This document shows, in pieces, positions 1 through 10,232 of a stretch of DNA of 64,000 bases. Origin of the DNA: Pseudo-nitzschia pungens (Eukaryota; Bacillariophyta; Bacillariophyceae; Bacillariales; Bacillariaceae); assembly GCA_037355855.1 (NCBI GenBank), contig CM074765.1:2914001-2978000 (forward strand), written 5' to 3'. The first letter of the stretch is position 1; each line of letters starts with the position of its first letter. Below the pieces are notes generated by a model, which had not been told where the DNA came from, did not search any database, and worked only from the letters and a program-made list of their open reading frames with translations. A program made the position numbers and the translations under genes.

Positions 1-1548
1 ACTCTGCTTAAAATTCAGCAGGGTTTGAAACACACCAAAGGCAAAGGCAAAGGCAAGAGCTCTCCTAAACTATGGACCGGCGACTTTATGGCAGATGAGC
101 TTGTTGGCATTGTTCAAGCCTACGAATCCTACCAATCTTTTGTCGCGTGCAACCGATCCACCAGAAACAAGATTCCAGCAATCGCCATGTTGGACGATCT
201 CCTAGAGAAATTCTCCATTGAACTGGACAAGGAACGCGCCAAGAAGGAAGCTATTCTCCGGGCAGAAGCCAAGAAAAAGATTGCAAAGGCCAAGAAATCT
301 GATGGCGTTAGACCCCAGGAAGACATCGAGTTTGACAGATTTCTCCTGCTTTCCATGCCTTGTCCCAACTGCAAGCATTTCAACACCATGCATCTCCAGA
401 GTATAAAGGAAATTGAAGAATTCAACCAGCAGGTGGAGGAGGAGTACCAAAAGAAGAAGCGTCGGTACGCCGCTTATTCTGTAGCGCGTCAGCAACAAGA
501 AAAGAAGCCCCGGAAGGGGAAGATCAAGAGTCGCGAGATCGGCTGCTTCTGTTTCAAGATCCATTGCATGGACATGCCAAATGGAGGCAATTGTTCTCAT
601 TGCAAAAACTGTGCCAACCTCAACGCGAGTGGTGTTTGTGCAGATTGTTGTATTTGCGCCTGTGACTGCAGCATCGTGTTCGTCGAATCAGAAAGGAAGG
701 CTATTGCTGATTCGGTGGATCCAAAGGAGATAGAGTCTCGTCCCCCTACCAATGGGAGAGCATTGCTCTACCACCTCGAAGATATATACGCCTCAAAAGT
801 CAAGGAGGTGTACCTGGAAAATCCAACGGCGTCAAAGGAACAGATAGCCAGAGACGCCCATTCGAGTACCTTCCACGAAGTTCTATCCGATCCGGTTTTT
901 GCAAGCGCAGAATCAAGAAAGAAACTCCAGGAAGATATGGGTCCACTGGAGACTTCCACCAAGGACGGGAAGACTATCCATCAGCTGCGCGCAGAGAAGA
1001 GGGGTGTCACTCTCGATCCCACTGGAGACTCCAGGTTCTTCCGGAACAGACTCCAGGAACATCCAATGGATCAGACCAGGTTCCTCCGAAACAGCAATAC
1101 GGCGAACCCCCTTCCTCTCTCTCCAATCAAATCCACCGGAGGGATCGGATCTCGTATCCAACCAATCAGCATCGATGGAACTGATCGTGGCGCCAGTAAA
1201 TTGTTGTGTACTCCAAGCAGACGCGAATTGTCAACTGGTACTCCACCAAGTGAATTGTCGAGTGATACTCTACCGAGTGAATTGTCGAGTGATACTCCTC
1301 CCTTCCTCCGATCCATGCGAGAAGCAGCCAATGAGAAAGCTGACTTCCAGGAGAACTCCCAGCCCACCCTGGAGATCCTCGATCGCCTGGGAGACACTCT
1401 TACTGCTGAAAATAATTCACCAGAAGCTTCCCGGATCAAGCGCAAGGCAACTGATCTTGCCAAGCGCGGAAAAGATCCGGACGAGTGTCTCCCCAAGATG
1501 GTGGACTGGTGCAAGCGCCAGAAGATTCCGGCGAAAGACAAAAAATAA
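1..1548 (+). CDS. Cys-rich protein of unknown function, 5' end outside the window
   Basis: The reading frame is open from the first base, and the first in-frame codon resembling a start is only a TTG at 25. The true start is therefore probably to the left of the window, or the first Met (about residue 22) is used. The protein is strongly basic at the N terminus (KGKGKGK). A middle Cys cluster at about residues 178-215 (CFCF, HCKNC, CADCC, CACDC) looks like a metal-binding module. The tail carries near-perfect repeats of PSELSSDT. I do not recognise a family. It lies just upstream of a DDE transposase on the other strand, so it could be a second ORF of a mobile element rather than a host gene; that link is inference only. 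Confidence 0.5.
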   Translation, partial: TLLKIQQGLKHTKGKGKGKSSPKLWTGDFMADELVGIVQAYESYQSFVACNRSTRNKIPAIAMLDDLLEKFSIELDKERAKKEAILRAEAKKKIAKAKKSDGVRPQEDIEFDRFLLLSMPCPNCKHFNTMHLQSIKEIEEFNQQVEEEYQKKKRRYAAYSVARQQQEKKPRKGKIKSREIGCFCFKIHCMDMPNGGNCSHCKNCANLNASGVCADCCICACDCSIVFVESERKAIADSVDPKEIESRPPTNGRALLYHLEDIYASKVKEVYLENPTASKEQIARDAHSSTFHEVLSDPVFASAESRKKLQEDMGPLETSTKDGKTIHQLRAEKRGVTLDPTGDSRFFRNRLQEHPMDQTRFLRNSNTANPLPLSPIKSTGGIGSRIQPISIDGTDRGASKLLCTPSRRELSTGTPPSELSSDTLPSELSSDTPPFLRSMREAANEKADFQENSQPTLEILDRLGDTLTAENNSPEASRIKRKATDLAKRGKDPDECLPKMVDWCKRQKIPAKDKK

Positions 1549-1586
1549 ACTGTATTATTAGTAATTATCTATGATTAGCTGTCAAT

Positions 1587-2228
1587 TGTTGTGTCCACCA
1601 TTGTCGATTGCCGGTTGCCGGTTACTCTTGCTGGACGAGACATAGTGTAGTTTTTAGATGTTGCCAGCAGCAAAATTATGAGCTGCTGCTTGCTGCTGCT
1701 TGCTGCTGTTTGCTGCTGGAGTGGATCGATTCAGTTGTAAATCGATCAATCCACTCGTGTTTGTGTTCCGGACTTTCGTGTACCGGTATGTTCGATATCC
1801 GGACTTGTAGATCTACAATAGCTAAAGAGAGGTCCAACACCTCTGAATCCCAGCAGTTCTCCTACACATGGACGAGTCGGTCGACTTCAATCCCAGGAGT
1901 TCTTCTATACTTTGCGGCGCCGGTCGACTTCAATCCCACCATCTGGACGTCCAAGGTTTTCTATTGTACCTATGTTCGATATCCACCAATGGAAACAAAT
2001 ATAATCGATTCCCACAAGTATTCGATACTTAGATGTGGGAGTGACACGAGAGTGACACTGCCGGCGGCGCTATTGGGTACAATCGAAAACCTATTTCGAA
2101 GCAACTGGAGCAAACTAGTGGAACAAACTGGAGCAACACTAATTCATTATTTCTATTTTTTCAACTTGTAAAAACAACCACTAAGGGATCTAACCAAAAT
2201 CGAAATCGACAATGGTGGACACTCAACA
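1587..2228. repeat. Segment bounded by about 25-bp inverted repeats
   Basis: The ends at 1587-1609 and 2203-2228 are inverted copies sharing GTGTCCACCATTGTCGAT and, with a small gap, a flanking TTGTTG. A third partial copy (CAATCAACAATCGACAATGG) follows at about 2249-2268. Between the arms are a CTGCTG-type microsatellite (about 1682-1720) and a direct repeat of GGTCGACTTCAATCCCA (about 1878 and 1922). There is no convincing coding sequence. It may be a small nonautonomous element or the end region of the neighbouring transposon. I could not identify a target-site duplication. Confidence 0.4.
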
Positions 2229-2279
2229 ATCGACTGGTGGAGACGCGACAATCAACAATCGACAATGGCGCTCAGCGCT

Positions 2280-3431
2280 TCAAGGGATTACAACCCCGGG
2301 GTAGGTACCATCGACACTGTATCCACAGTGAGCAAACGTCCCGTCGAATGGACCGATTGCTCCTGCAGCTCTGTAGATCTGTTGCTCTAGATCTGCCAAA
2401 TCTAGCTCCCCTCTCGTATTGATCTTGAGGTAGTTGACTAACTGACAGATGATATACTCTGTCGGTCCATACTTGGGCTGATAGGGAGGCCGGGGTACAA
2501 CGTTGTATCGCGTCGGTCCTTCCCTGTCGAAAATCGTATTGTAGACAATGGGAGCAGCGTGGCTGCTCAAGTTATCCCACATGAAGACTCTCCAGTCATC
2601 TGTCTGTGGAACTCGCTGCTCTCCTTCAAAGGAAGAGCAGATACTGCCTACAAAGGAAGCAAACGCGTCCCCTGTGGTTCCAGGGTTTCGACTCACCCGT
2701 ACCCATCTTCTTGGATACCGGAGGCTGCCAGACAAATTGTTGGGTACAGTGGGGTCTCCAGCCTCCACAGCAATAATCACTGTAAGTTTCTGCCCTTTAG
2801 CGTAGTTACCGATACTTCGAACTCTTCGAAAACTAACTGCCCAAGCCTTGCTGCGATTCAGTCTCCGTGTTTCCATGGCAAACTCGTCTATATCGATAAG
2901 TCTCTTTCTGGGGATGCCAGCAATGCCAGATGGCAATGGTCTGTTCCAGAACAACCATTCCTTCCTCTTGTTGGTGGGAGTGTAAGCCCGGTAAGATTCG
3001 ATGCTGCCTTTCTTTTGTGTGACATTCATCTCTTGTAATCGGTGCGAGAGGAGCTGCTTGCTGTAGATCCCTCCCCCCTCGTTGTAAATAAACATTGCCA
3101 TCTGGTCAAGCGTTGCATGTGGCCAAATAACAAGACAGAGCATGAGGAGGGTCAAATCTGCACCCACCAGCTCTGTCTTGTCTTTGTTGCCGGTCATTCG
3201 ATAGGGATGCAGTTTCTTTTTCCACCGGAAGAGTGTTGCTCTCGCAACAGGTACAGGTAAGCCTGCTTCGTGATCCTCCAGTATCTCTCGTCGACGCCAT
3301 ACTGGATATCCATGAGCTCCTCCTCTTTTAGGATGAGGCTTCTCCTGCCTCTGTTGCCCTAACTCCCTGCTAAGTTGCAGTTTGCTACGCGCTTTGGCTC
3401 TGGTATCTGCCGGATCCACCACCATGGTCAA
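2280..3431 (-). CDS. Tc1/mariner- or IS630-like DDE transposase
   Basis: A 383-residue protein. The N-terminal third has a helix-turn-helix type region (TLFRWKKKL). The catalytic domain shows the three blocks expected of a DDE_3-type transposase. The first Asp is in LIDIDEFAMETRR. The second is in FMWDNLSSHA, the typical D-N-x-x-x-H arrangement. The third acidic residue is in PPYQPKYGPTEY, matching the usual P-x-x-P-x-x-N/G-P-x-E motif. Length fits the family and the frame is intact, so the protein could be active. Clear terminal inverted repeats enclosing exactly this ORF were not found. The 1.6-2.3 kb inverted repeats lie on its 3' side and may be related. Confidence 0.75.
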   Translation of the reverse strand: MTMVVDPADTRAKARSKLQLSRELGQQRQEKPHPKRGGAHGYPVWRRREILEDHEAGLPVPVARATLFRWKKKLHPYRMTGNKDKTELVGADLTLLMLCLVIWPHATLDQMAMFIYNEGGGIYSKQLLSHRLQEMNVTQKKGSIESYRAYTPTNKRKEWLFWNRPLPSGIAGIPRKRLIDIDEFAMETRRLNRSKAWAVSFRRVRSIGNYAKGQKLTVIIAVEAGDPTVPNNLSGSLRYPRRWVRVSRNPGTTGDAFASFVGSICSSFEGEQRVPQTDDWRVFMWDNLSSHAAPIVYNTIFDREGPTRYNVVPRPPYQPKYGPTEYIICQLVNYLKINTRGELDLADLEQQIYRAAGAIGPFDGTFAHCGYSVDGTYPGVVIP

Positions 3432-4566
3432 GGTGTTCGGTGTTCTCGTTATTGTGATGCGAAGAACTGTGGTGTCAAAAAATGTGATTTTTTAAAGAGA
3501 TTGGAAAGGCGCTCAAACAATTCGTTTCCACTAACAAAACAGCATACTATTAGAGGTTATAGGAAATTATCTACTACAAAATAATTTTTTGGCATTGGTA
3601 TGTTCTCCATCCCGGCGCGTTCCATTTTGGTTGGGGAATATTCAGTTCATTTTTGGCTCAATACTCGACCAGTCTCAATTGTTAGTATCGGACTCGTAGT
3701 AATCGCACAAAAACATTATCGCCTTAAAAAAGTACAGAAATCGCTTCAGTGACAGAATACCAAGTTACGAGTAAGGATTATTACCTTATAAATTCATATT
3801 ATGCTACGGTACTCGTATTTCCATTAATAGTAATACGTACTACAAAGTTCCTACCAGCTGTCCCCTGGTTCTACATCCTCAACTACTAATTTCTACGGAA
3901 ACCGGGGGACAGCTGATAGGAATTCCGTAGTACGGTAATCCTAACCTTACGTCGTGAGATATTTTTTCAACAAAAGATTTGTCCCACTGTCGTGAACCAA
4001 AACCAATTCGCAACCCCCTACTAGGAGAACCGGTCTCTTTTTAAAAATGTGCCGTACGAAGGAATCTTACTTCGTATCAGCAAATAAGTCTTACGAAGTT
4101 ACTTAACGTACTTTTTATACCAAAACTAGAAGCCTATGTGGTATTGTTTATTTTTACTGTACCAAAAACATAAGTTTACTCCCTAATGTATATTCAAGGT
4201 AATGGTAAGACCTTAGTAATAATTAATCGGTCGACGAGAATTTTTTTTTTTTTTCATAATATTATCGGTGGCGACAATTTTCGTGTATTTGTTTCTCTCT
4301 TCTCTATCTACTGTTCACCCTCTCATCTCTTTCAATCACAGCACTACATCATTATTATCTTTTGAGAAACACCTTCATGAAGAGGTTGTAATACAAAATT
4401 GAGATCGGCAAACAGAAAGTGTGTGGGTGCGTGCTTGTGCGCGTGCAATTCTGATTTGCATGATCTTCTGTTGTTGTTAGTCACCTTCCTTCCAGAGCGC
4501 ATCGACCATTGAGAGACAATAGCGACGACATCCACAGAAGTAGAAGGATCCGCGAGAATTCAAACT
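3432..4566. other. Noncoding stretch between transposase and monooxygenase gene
   Basis: It contains no supported gene. It holds the 91-bp MITE listed separately, scattered words related to GTAAGGTTA, a poly-T run near 4241-4254, and the presumed promoter and 5' leader of the monooxygenase gene at 4567. Short ORFs here lack recognisable features. Confidence 0.5.
3840..3930. mobile_element. Small MITE, copy 1 (TA-flanked)
   Basis: A 91-bp near-palindrome. The ends read CTACAAAGTTCCTACCAGC and the inverted CTACGGAATTCCTATCAGC, both followed by TGTCCCC. A TA dinucleotide flanks both sides (3838-3839 and 3931-3932). A second copy in the opposite orientation lies at 10233-10353 and shares the inner words GGTTCTAC and ACATCCTCAACTACTA. 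TA duplication is typical of Tc1/mariner-mobilised MITEs. There is no coding capacity. Confidence 0.75.
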
Positions 4567-6330
4567 ATGAATTTTACCGAGGAGATGGCAACACAGCCAG
4601 AAACAAATATCACTTGTGATTACTTAATTGTTGGTGCTGGGACAGCCTGTCTTGCATTTGTCGACACACTTCTGACGTTGAGGGAGGACGTGACATTTGT
4701 AATAGTAGATCGGAATTCAAGACCCGGCGGCCACTGGACAAGTGCCTATCCATTCGTCCTTCTTCATCAATCGTCCTGTTACTATGGGGTTAAAAGCCTC
4801 AGTCTCGGTAAGTTGGATAAGAATGGAAAGGAAATTTACGACCTCAACGATCGAGCCACGGCAAACGAAATCTGTGAGTATTATAGGAAGGTTGTTGAGA
4901 ACTTCGTGGCCACAGGTCGAGTTCGGACATACTTCGAAGCGAATTACGAGGGCGAAGCAGCTGGTCTGAGCGAAACCAATAGCAGCACGTACAATGATCC
5001 AACGGCGAAAATAACTCATATATTCACCACCAAGGAAGGGCGGTCAATCCATGTCAAATGCATGAAAGTCGTCCAATCCGAAACAAAGGTAATTGTTCCC
5101 TCGATGAGAAAGGGTGTCCCATTTCCAATCGACGAAAAAGTGGTGAAAGTAGTCCCGTTGAATCATTTGCCGAAACACGTTGGGGAAACACGACAGAAAT
5201 ACATGGTTATTGGTGCCGGAAAATCTGGTGTCGACGCAATCAACTATTTGTTGGACCATGGCAACGTAGATCCAGACCAAATTACATGGATAGTCTCTCA
5301 ATCATCCTGGTACTGGCTACGTGACGGTATCTCACCTGATCCAGCACCAGGTCCAGGATTTTGGAAACGGATCACAAGGGTCTTCTTCGAACCCCTCGTG
5401 GAGGGCAAGTCGGCCGATGAAGTCTTTTTGCTGATGGAAAAGGTTGGAGCTATGGGAAGAGTCGATCCCGACGATGGACACTTTCCGAGAGTATTCAAGG
5501 GCGCCTCCATTCTAAATCATGATTTGGCAAACCTGAGAAGATTGAAAAATGTTGTGAAGAACCGAGGGCGGGTAACCTCAATCACGTCAAGAGAAGTCAT
5601 CATCCAGAACGGGGCGCATACCATCCCCTTCTCTCCCTCGGATACGTTGATAGTTGATTGCATGGCCGAGAATTTGTATGGTTACTACGATTTCGATGAG
5701 AATTTGGAGCTGTTTAATCCCCACAAAATACGACTTGGACCTCCTACTTCACTGTTTAATCCGTCGCATTCATCCTCCCAGGTGGCATTTTTGGAAGCCA
5801 ACTTTGACGATAGCGAAGCTGGAGATGCTGTGAAGAACTCCTTTTGTTTCTATCTTTGTGGGCCCCGGCAACTCAAAGAGACCACTCACCAGCAGATATA
5901 CTTATTGCTTGTTTACAGCGACATGAAAACCAACCAACAATTTTCTCATTACGGTCCCTACTCTAGATACGTAATGGGTGACAGAACGGATATGATTAAT
6001 GCAAATCATCACGGGGGCTTTCTTCGCCTTTTATGGTGCCTGTTTGGACCGCTGCAAATTAAAAAAAAGGCAGATAAATTTTTAGAAAAAATGGAAAACG
6101 GCGGTTTCGAAGATTTTCCGACTAACCCAATGTCAAATAGGAGAGGAGTTGAGCCTAAAAAATTTCAAGCTGTCCGGAGAAAAAGTACAAAGAAAAGGAG
6201 TTCGAAATCCATGTCCGAAGCCAGTAATATGAGTGCTACGACACTGGAAAAGAAGAAAAATTCAGGAAATAAGCACCCCTGGATAGGTCTCGATTCGATC
6301 ATGGAGAAAATGCACAGGAAATTCCTGTAA
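4567..6330 (+). CDS. FAD/NAD(P)-binding monooxygenase-like protein
   Basis: 587 residues. A Rossmann FAD-binding motif is at about residues 18-33 (DYLIVGAGTACLAF), followed by the RPGGHW segment seen in flavin-containing monooxygenases. A second dinucleotide-binding motif at about residues 213-226 (YMVIGAGKSGVDA) would bind NAD(P)H. This two-Rossmann layout is that of flavin monooxygenases and related oxidoreductases. The substrate cannot be told. The last ~80 residues are basic and low in complexity (RRKSTKKRSSKSMSE), an unusual tail. No signal peptide is seen, so a cytosolic enzyme is likely. The start ATG at 4567 precedes the FAD motif by a normal distance; a second Met at residue 7 is possible. 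It is convergent with the PfkB-like gene, with 273 bp between stops. Confidence 0.75.
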   Translation: MNFTEEMATQPETNITCDYLIVGAGTACLAFVDTLLTLREDVTFVIVDRNSRPGGHWTSAYPFVLLHQSSCYYGVKSLSLGKLDKNGKEIYDLNDRATANEICEYYRKVVENFVATGRVRTYFEANYEGEAAGLSETNSSTYNDPTAKITHIFTTKEGRSIHVKCMKVVQSETKVIVPSMRKGVPFPIDEKVVKVVPLNHLPKHVGETRQKYMVIGAGKSGVDAINYLLDHGNVDPDQITWIVSQSSWYWLRDGISPDPAPGPGFWKRITRVFFEPLVEGKSADEVFLLMEKVGAMGRVDPDDGHFPRVFKGASILNHDLANLRRLKNVVKNRGRVTSITSREVIIQNGAHTIPFSPSDTLIVDCMAENLYGYYDFDENLELFNPHKIRLGPPTSLFNPSHSSSQVAFLEANFDDSEAGDAVKNSFCFYLCGPRQLKETTHQQIYLLLVYSDMKTNQQFSHYGPYSRYVMGDRTDMINANHHGGFLRLLWCLFGPLQIKKKADKFLEKMENGGFEDFPTNPMSNRRGVEPKKFQAVRRKSTKKRSSKSMSEASNMSATTLEKKKNSGNKHPWIGLDSIMEKMHRKFL

Positions 6331-6603
6331 ACCGAAGATCACATTTTGCAGATTGTTGGCATCTGCAGGAATCCTGTTGTTACTGTGATGTCATTATGGC
6401 TGCCAGTGCGAGTTTAGTTTTCATGTCAAGTGCGAAAGATGATCATTTTTTTAATGAAAAACGGCTTTTTCTTCGCACCTCTGCTCGCTGTCATTGAATC
6501 AAAAACTACCTGGGCATCTGCCCTCTGTTGTAAGATTATCATTTGGCTTTCTCTGTGTGAAGCAGAGGAAAACTCGTTTCTATCCATTTCGCCACTATTT
6601 TTC

Positions 6604-8043
6604 TTATAGCTTTTCGCCTACTTCGATAGCTGCCTCATGGATACGATCCAATATCCTCGACCAGGTCATATTCTCCGTTGTAGTCGGTAATCCCTCATGT
6701 TCGCATACCACGGCACCGACTCCCGTAGCAATGGATGCTGCATCTTCGCACGGAACGCCGTTTCCAAGGAGGGCAGTCATGGCTGCCGAGTACGCGTTTC
6801 CTGCACCAGTCGGATCGATGGGTTCTCCGTCTTGAGTTGAGAGGGTCGCGGCTGGAAGTGATATTTCTCTGCTGCAACCTTCTTCCACTTGCCAGATTTG
6901 GCTTCCACGCGGACCATCCCTCGTGGCTATTGTCAGACCACCTTCCTCGTCGTGTCCATCCTGATGGAAAGAGTCATACAAATTGAGGTTTCTCATGGCG
7001 CTGTCCAGTTGTTGGTCAGGACACCAAAAGATTGAATCCAAAAAATGTCTACCCTCCCAACAACCCTGAAGAATAGATATTGCCGATAATGCGTCCTCCT
7101 CTCCGATACATTCCCCACTGGCGACGGGCTCTATCCCGATGAAAGAGAAATGTTCTTCCAGTAGTGTTGGATTGGTGACTAACGGCAGACAATCTAATTT
7201 ACCACCGGCAGCATCTTTCCCCGCCTCTGCAATGATGTGAAGAATTATGCCATCATCGCTGTCGAGATTACCAAGCACTTCGCGATTCGCTTTGTGTGCA
7301 AGTATGATTGATGCCAACTCCGAGGCCGACGGTCTGTGTTTCCACAATCCATCGGCACCGTTTGGACCAAACGAATCGTTCATGGCGTACCAGTGAACGA
7401 CCTGGTCTTGATCGTGCCACAATCTTATCCTTGGTGTGAAACTTCCGTTGCCATTCCCATCACTTTGAATTAAATGTGAAACAATACCGATGCAATCGTT
7501 CCCGGTACGTGTAGTAGGTGATGGAATATTGCTTGTGTTTGTTGCATTCAAAGTTGATAACAAGGCAGACGTTTCAGTGATGGTCCAATCCTTTCCGACA
7601 GGAGCTACAAATATAACTGGCGGTACTACACCAGAAGGAACCGGCGAGACTTTGCCAGTCGCTACACTTTCGCCCCTCCTGTCGCTGTAGAAGGAGTCCC
7701 AAACAGCCAAAGCTGCAGCGGCACCAAAAGCTGCTTGTGGTCCACCCCCGCCGATTCTGATTGAATGTGGCAAAGCTTCATGTTTTATTGGTTCACTTTC
7801 GTCATTCTTGTTCTCTTTCTGATGATGAGATGGATGCGGGTCTCCATATTCATCAATGATAATCTTCCCCACGACAACTATAGGTTTGTAAGTGTGTTTC
7901 GGAATATGATTTCGTTCGTTGTTTTCTGATCTTGTCGCGGTCAACGAAAATGCTGAGACTAGATTTCCAGGTTGATTTCTGGGCCTGTCTGCTGAAAAGA
8001 AAAGAAGGAATATAATCCCGGCTGATCGAAGGATCGGATGCAT
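6604..8043 (-). CDS. PfkB-family carbohydrate kinase, MAK32-like
   Basis: 479 residues. After a hydrophobic N terminus (residues 8-17) and an SAF step near residue 30, the kinase fold starts at about residue 53 (PIVVVGKIIIDEYGDP). It has the Gly-rich sugar-side loop IRIGGGGPQAAFGAA. The C-terminal PfkB signature is DPTGAGNAYSAAM from residue 410. The usual catalytic Asp of GAGD is Asn416 here. As I recall, fungal MAK32-type proteins also carry Asn at this place, which argues for that subfamily rather than a ribokinase. The N terminus could be a signal peptide or bipartite plastid pre-sequence, so organelle import is possible. Substrate is unknown and catalytic activity is uncertain. Confidence 0.75.
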   Translation of the reverse strand: MHPILRSAGIIFLLFFSADRPRNQPGNLVSAFSLTATRSENNERNHIPKHTYKPIVVVGKIIIDEYGDPHPSHHQKENKNDESEPIKHEALPHSIRIGGGGPQAAFGAAAALAVWDSFYSDRRGESVATGKVSPVPSGVVPPVIFVAPVGKDWTITETSALLSTLNATNTSNIPSPTTRTGNDCIGIVSHLIQSDGNGNGSFTPRIRLWHDQDQVVHWYAMNDSFGPNGADGLWKHRPSASELASIILAHKANREVLGNLDSDDGIILHIIAEAGKDAAGGKLDCLPLVTNPTLLEEHFSFIGIEPVASGECIGEEDALSAISILQGCWEGRHFLDSIFWCPDQQLDSAMRNLNLYDSFHQDGHDEEGGLTIATRDGPRGSQIWQVEEGCSREISLPAATLSTQDGEPIDPTGAGNAYSAAMTALLGNGVPCEDAASIATGVGAVVCEHEGLPTTTENMTWSRILDRIHEAAIEVGEKL

Positions 8044-8964
8044 CTTTCTTTTTCTGATACCAGTATCCGTAGGTCGGTCAATGTCCCACGCGTACTGGTA
8101 AGACTTACTTCGAACTGCCCATCCCTTGTGAGGGCACGGAAAGGAAATACAATCGAAATACCTTACTGTAATTAAGGTTACGGTAAGTTAACCTTACCAC
8201 ACTGTAGGAACCTGGTACAGGTAAGTCTTACTTTTGATTTCGACAGACGATGTCAGGTGTCAGATGTCAGGTAAGTTACCAACACGGTAAGATAAGGTTA
8301 ATTTACTCGTACCGTAGCAGCAAGGTTAGCGGTAAGATCTTACGAGTAAGTTACCGTACAAGTAAGATTTACTTGTAGAATCTGCTACGCCCAATTCCCG
8401 GGCGCCGTCTCGTCTGGCCAGCAACTACCGTCTGAAGGTGTCATGTTGCTACCTGCGGTCCTATGTATAGGTATACTAACTATAATACATAGGTTTGGCG
8501 GGCTAACAAAGCTGCTAGAGAGAAAGTGTGATCGCATATGCGACTCAGTCGTAGCAGGGCTTAAGTCCCATGCTAGAAGCAGTTGCAAAGGTGCATCGCC
8601 AGGGTGGGAATGGGTGGGAACTTTTTGTCGGTCCTTCACGAAGACAGCTTTAAGGCTCACTCTTTGTGAAAACAATGAGAATAGTATCAATACCAAAGAC
8701 CCTTGCTCAGCAACTCTGCCTACTGCTCTACATTCTACTGTACCTGCTCATTCCTCGCTGTTCAGCTCTGTTCACTATGGCACTGGACAATGGTAGGCTT
8801 GGGTCAATAGTACGGATCATACGATCCTACATTGCCTTTCGCACTTGCCTTGCCCTAAGTCCGTAACTTAGCATCCGAAATCCCATCCAGCCCAGATCTT
8901 ATTGGGCAAGACAGGACGCAGGAAACACCAACCGCAGAGAATGCAGGTGGGCAAGGACATTGCT
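8044..8964. other. Noncoding stretch rich in GTAAGGTTA-type words
   Basis: This is upstream of the PfkB-like gene. From about 8095 to 8370 it is crowded with variants of GTAAGGTTA, GGTAAGTTA and TTACGGTAA. Overlapping short ORFs on both strands (8385-8866) show no recognisable domain. No gene is supported. Confidence 0.45.
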
Positions 8965-10074
8965 GGGCCATCCGATGGTTTTATTTTCGCGCGGTTTTTG
9001 AGGACCGCGCGAAAAGTTATGACCGTTACAAACCGTTAATGACCGTTAACTTTAGACGCATAACTATGCGTCTAAAAAAGTTTTTAGACGCATAATTATG
9101 CGTCTAAAAAAGTTTTTAGATGCATAACTATGCGTCTTGCGTCTAACTTTAGACGCACTGTGCATCTAAAATTTTTTTAGACGCATAATTATGCGTCTAG
9201 ACGCATTGGTCCCGTATAATCGTACGCAGGATAGTACAAGTTTTAGACGCATAATTATGCGTCTAAAATTTTTTTAGACGCATTGTCTTGTATAATCCTA
9301 CGTAGCCTGGTACAAGTTTTAGACGCATAAGAGTAATATATTATTCGGCGGGCATAATATCAATAATCGGCGAGTCATGGGACTCTGGATATTTTATCTT
9401 AATAATTGTTGTCTATACCGAACATTCATACATGAATATCATATATATTGGAGTACATGCGGGATTCAATAATCATTTAGAGCCTTTCGTAGTAAGGCTA
9501 CGCCAGCATGTTACATAGTTCCCCAATGATTAGGTGAAGTTTGTATGTGGTTCGATGGAATTGGTTCGGAGTTGAGTAGTACCAGTCGAAGATATATGGT
9601 AGTGTAGATCAAACCGGGACTGAGGAAGGTTCTTTGTGATACTGAAGGAATCAAAGAATCATTATTCGATCGTTCATCCATACTCAAGGAATCATTTTTT
9701 GCGTTATGCGTCTAAAAATTCTTCAGTTTACTACTGAGTTCTACGCTAATTTGGACCAGTTGTGTGTCTAAAAAAATTTTAGACGCATAACTCTGTAGAA
9801 TTGTACACACATTAGTACACGTTTTAGACGCATAAGTTATGCGTCTAAAAAATTTTTAGACGCATAGTTATGCGTCTAATATTAGACGCATAACCCATGA
9901 TTATGCGTCTAAAAAAAAACGCATAGTTATGCGTCTAAAAAAGGTTTTAGACGCATAGTTATGCGTCTAAAAAAGTTTTTAGACGCATAATTTTAACGTC
10001 TCATAATGGTTTTAACGGTTATAGTTATGCGCGGTCCTCAAAAACCGCGCGAAAATAAAACCATCGGATGGCCC
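8965..10074. mobile_element. Fold-back element made of 20-bp palindromes
   Basis: The outer ends are inverted copies beginning GGGCCATC and followed by a hairpin-forming block: TTTTCGCGCGG, then the loop TTTTTGAGG, then the complement ACCGCGCGAAAA. Inside both arms are many copies of the palindrome AGACGCATAATTATGCGTCT and close variants (AACTATG, AGTTATG), joined by short A/T runs. The whole folds into a row of hairpins. It encodes no protein. No target-site duplication longer than 2 bp was seen. The centre is occupied by LTR-derived sequence, listed separately. Confidence 0.75.
9336..9697. repeat. LTR retrotransposon fragment inside the fold-back element
   Basis: 9336-9515 matches the terminal half of the element B LTR (shared ATATTATTCGGCGGGCATAA and the end GCATGTTACA). 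It is followed by the inner 3' region TAGTTCCCCAATGATTAGG, also found at 42001. From about 9661 to 9697 a short piece of the same LTR appears in inverted orientation (CGATCGTTCATCCATACTC). The arrangement is a rearranged remnant, not a complete element. Confidence 0.65.
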
Positions 10075-10232
10075 TGTGTATCGTAAGGTTACTAAAACTA
10101 CAAACTACAAACTCCATATCCCCAATGCATGGGGCTCACCCCCACATTAGGTATCGGGTTAGTGAAAGACTACTTACACGCCCCCTTAAAACGTGCGCGC
10201 TGATCACAGAGTAAGGTTAAGGTTTACTGCTA

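Noticed and set aside
1608..2171. 187-codon plus-strand ORF
   Set aside because: Lies between inverted repeats and is made partly of a CTG microsatellite; no recognisable domain.
8385..8866. Overlapping short ORFs on both strands
   Set aside because: No domains, overlapping frames, and located in repeat-rich noncoding DNA.
8965..10074. CRISPR array
   Set aside because: The repeats are palindromes with short variable A/T joints, lack unique spacers of constant length, and sit in a eukaryotic genome between inverted ends.
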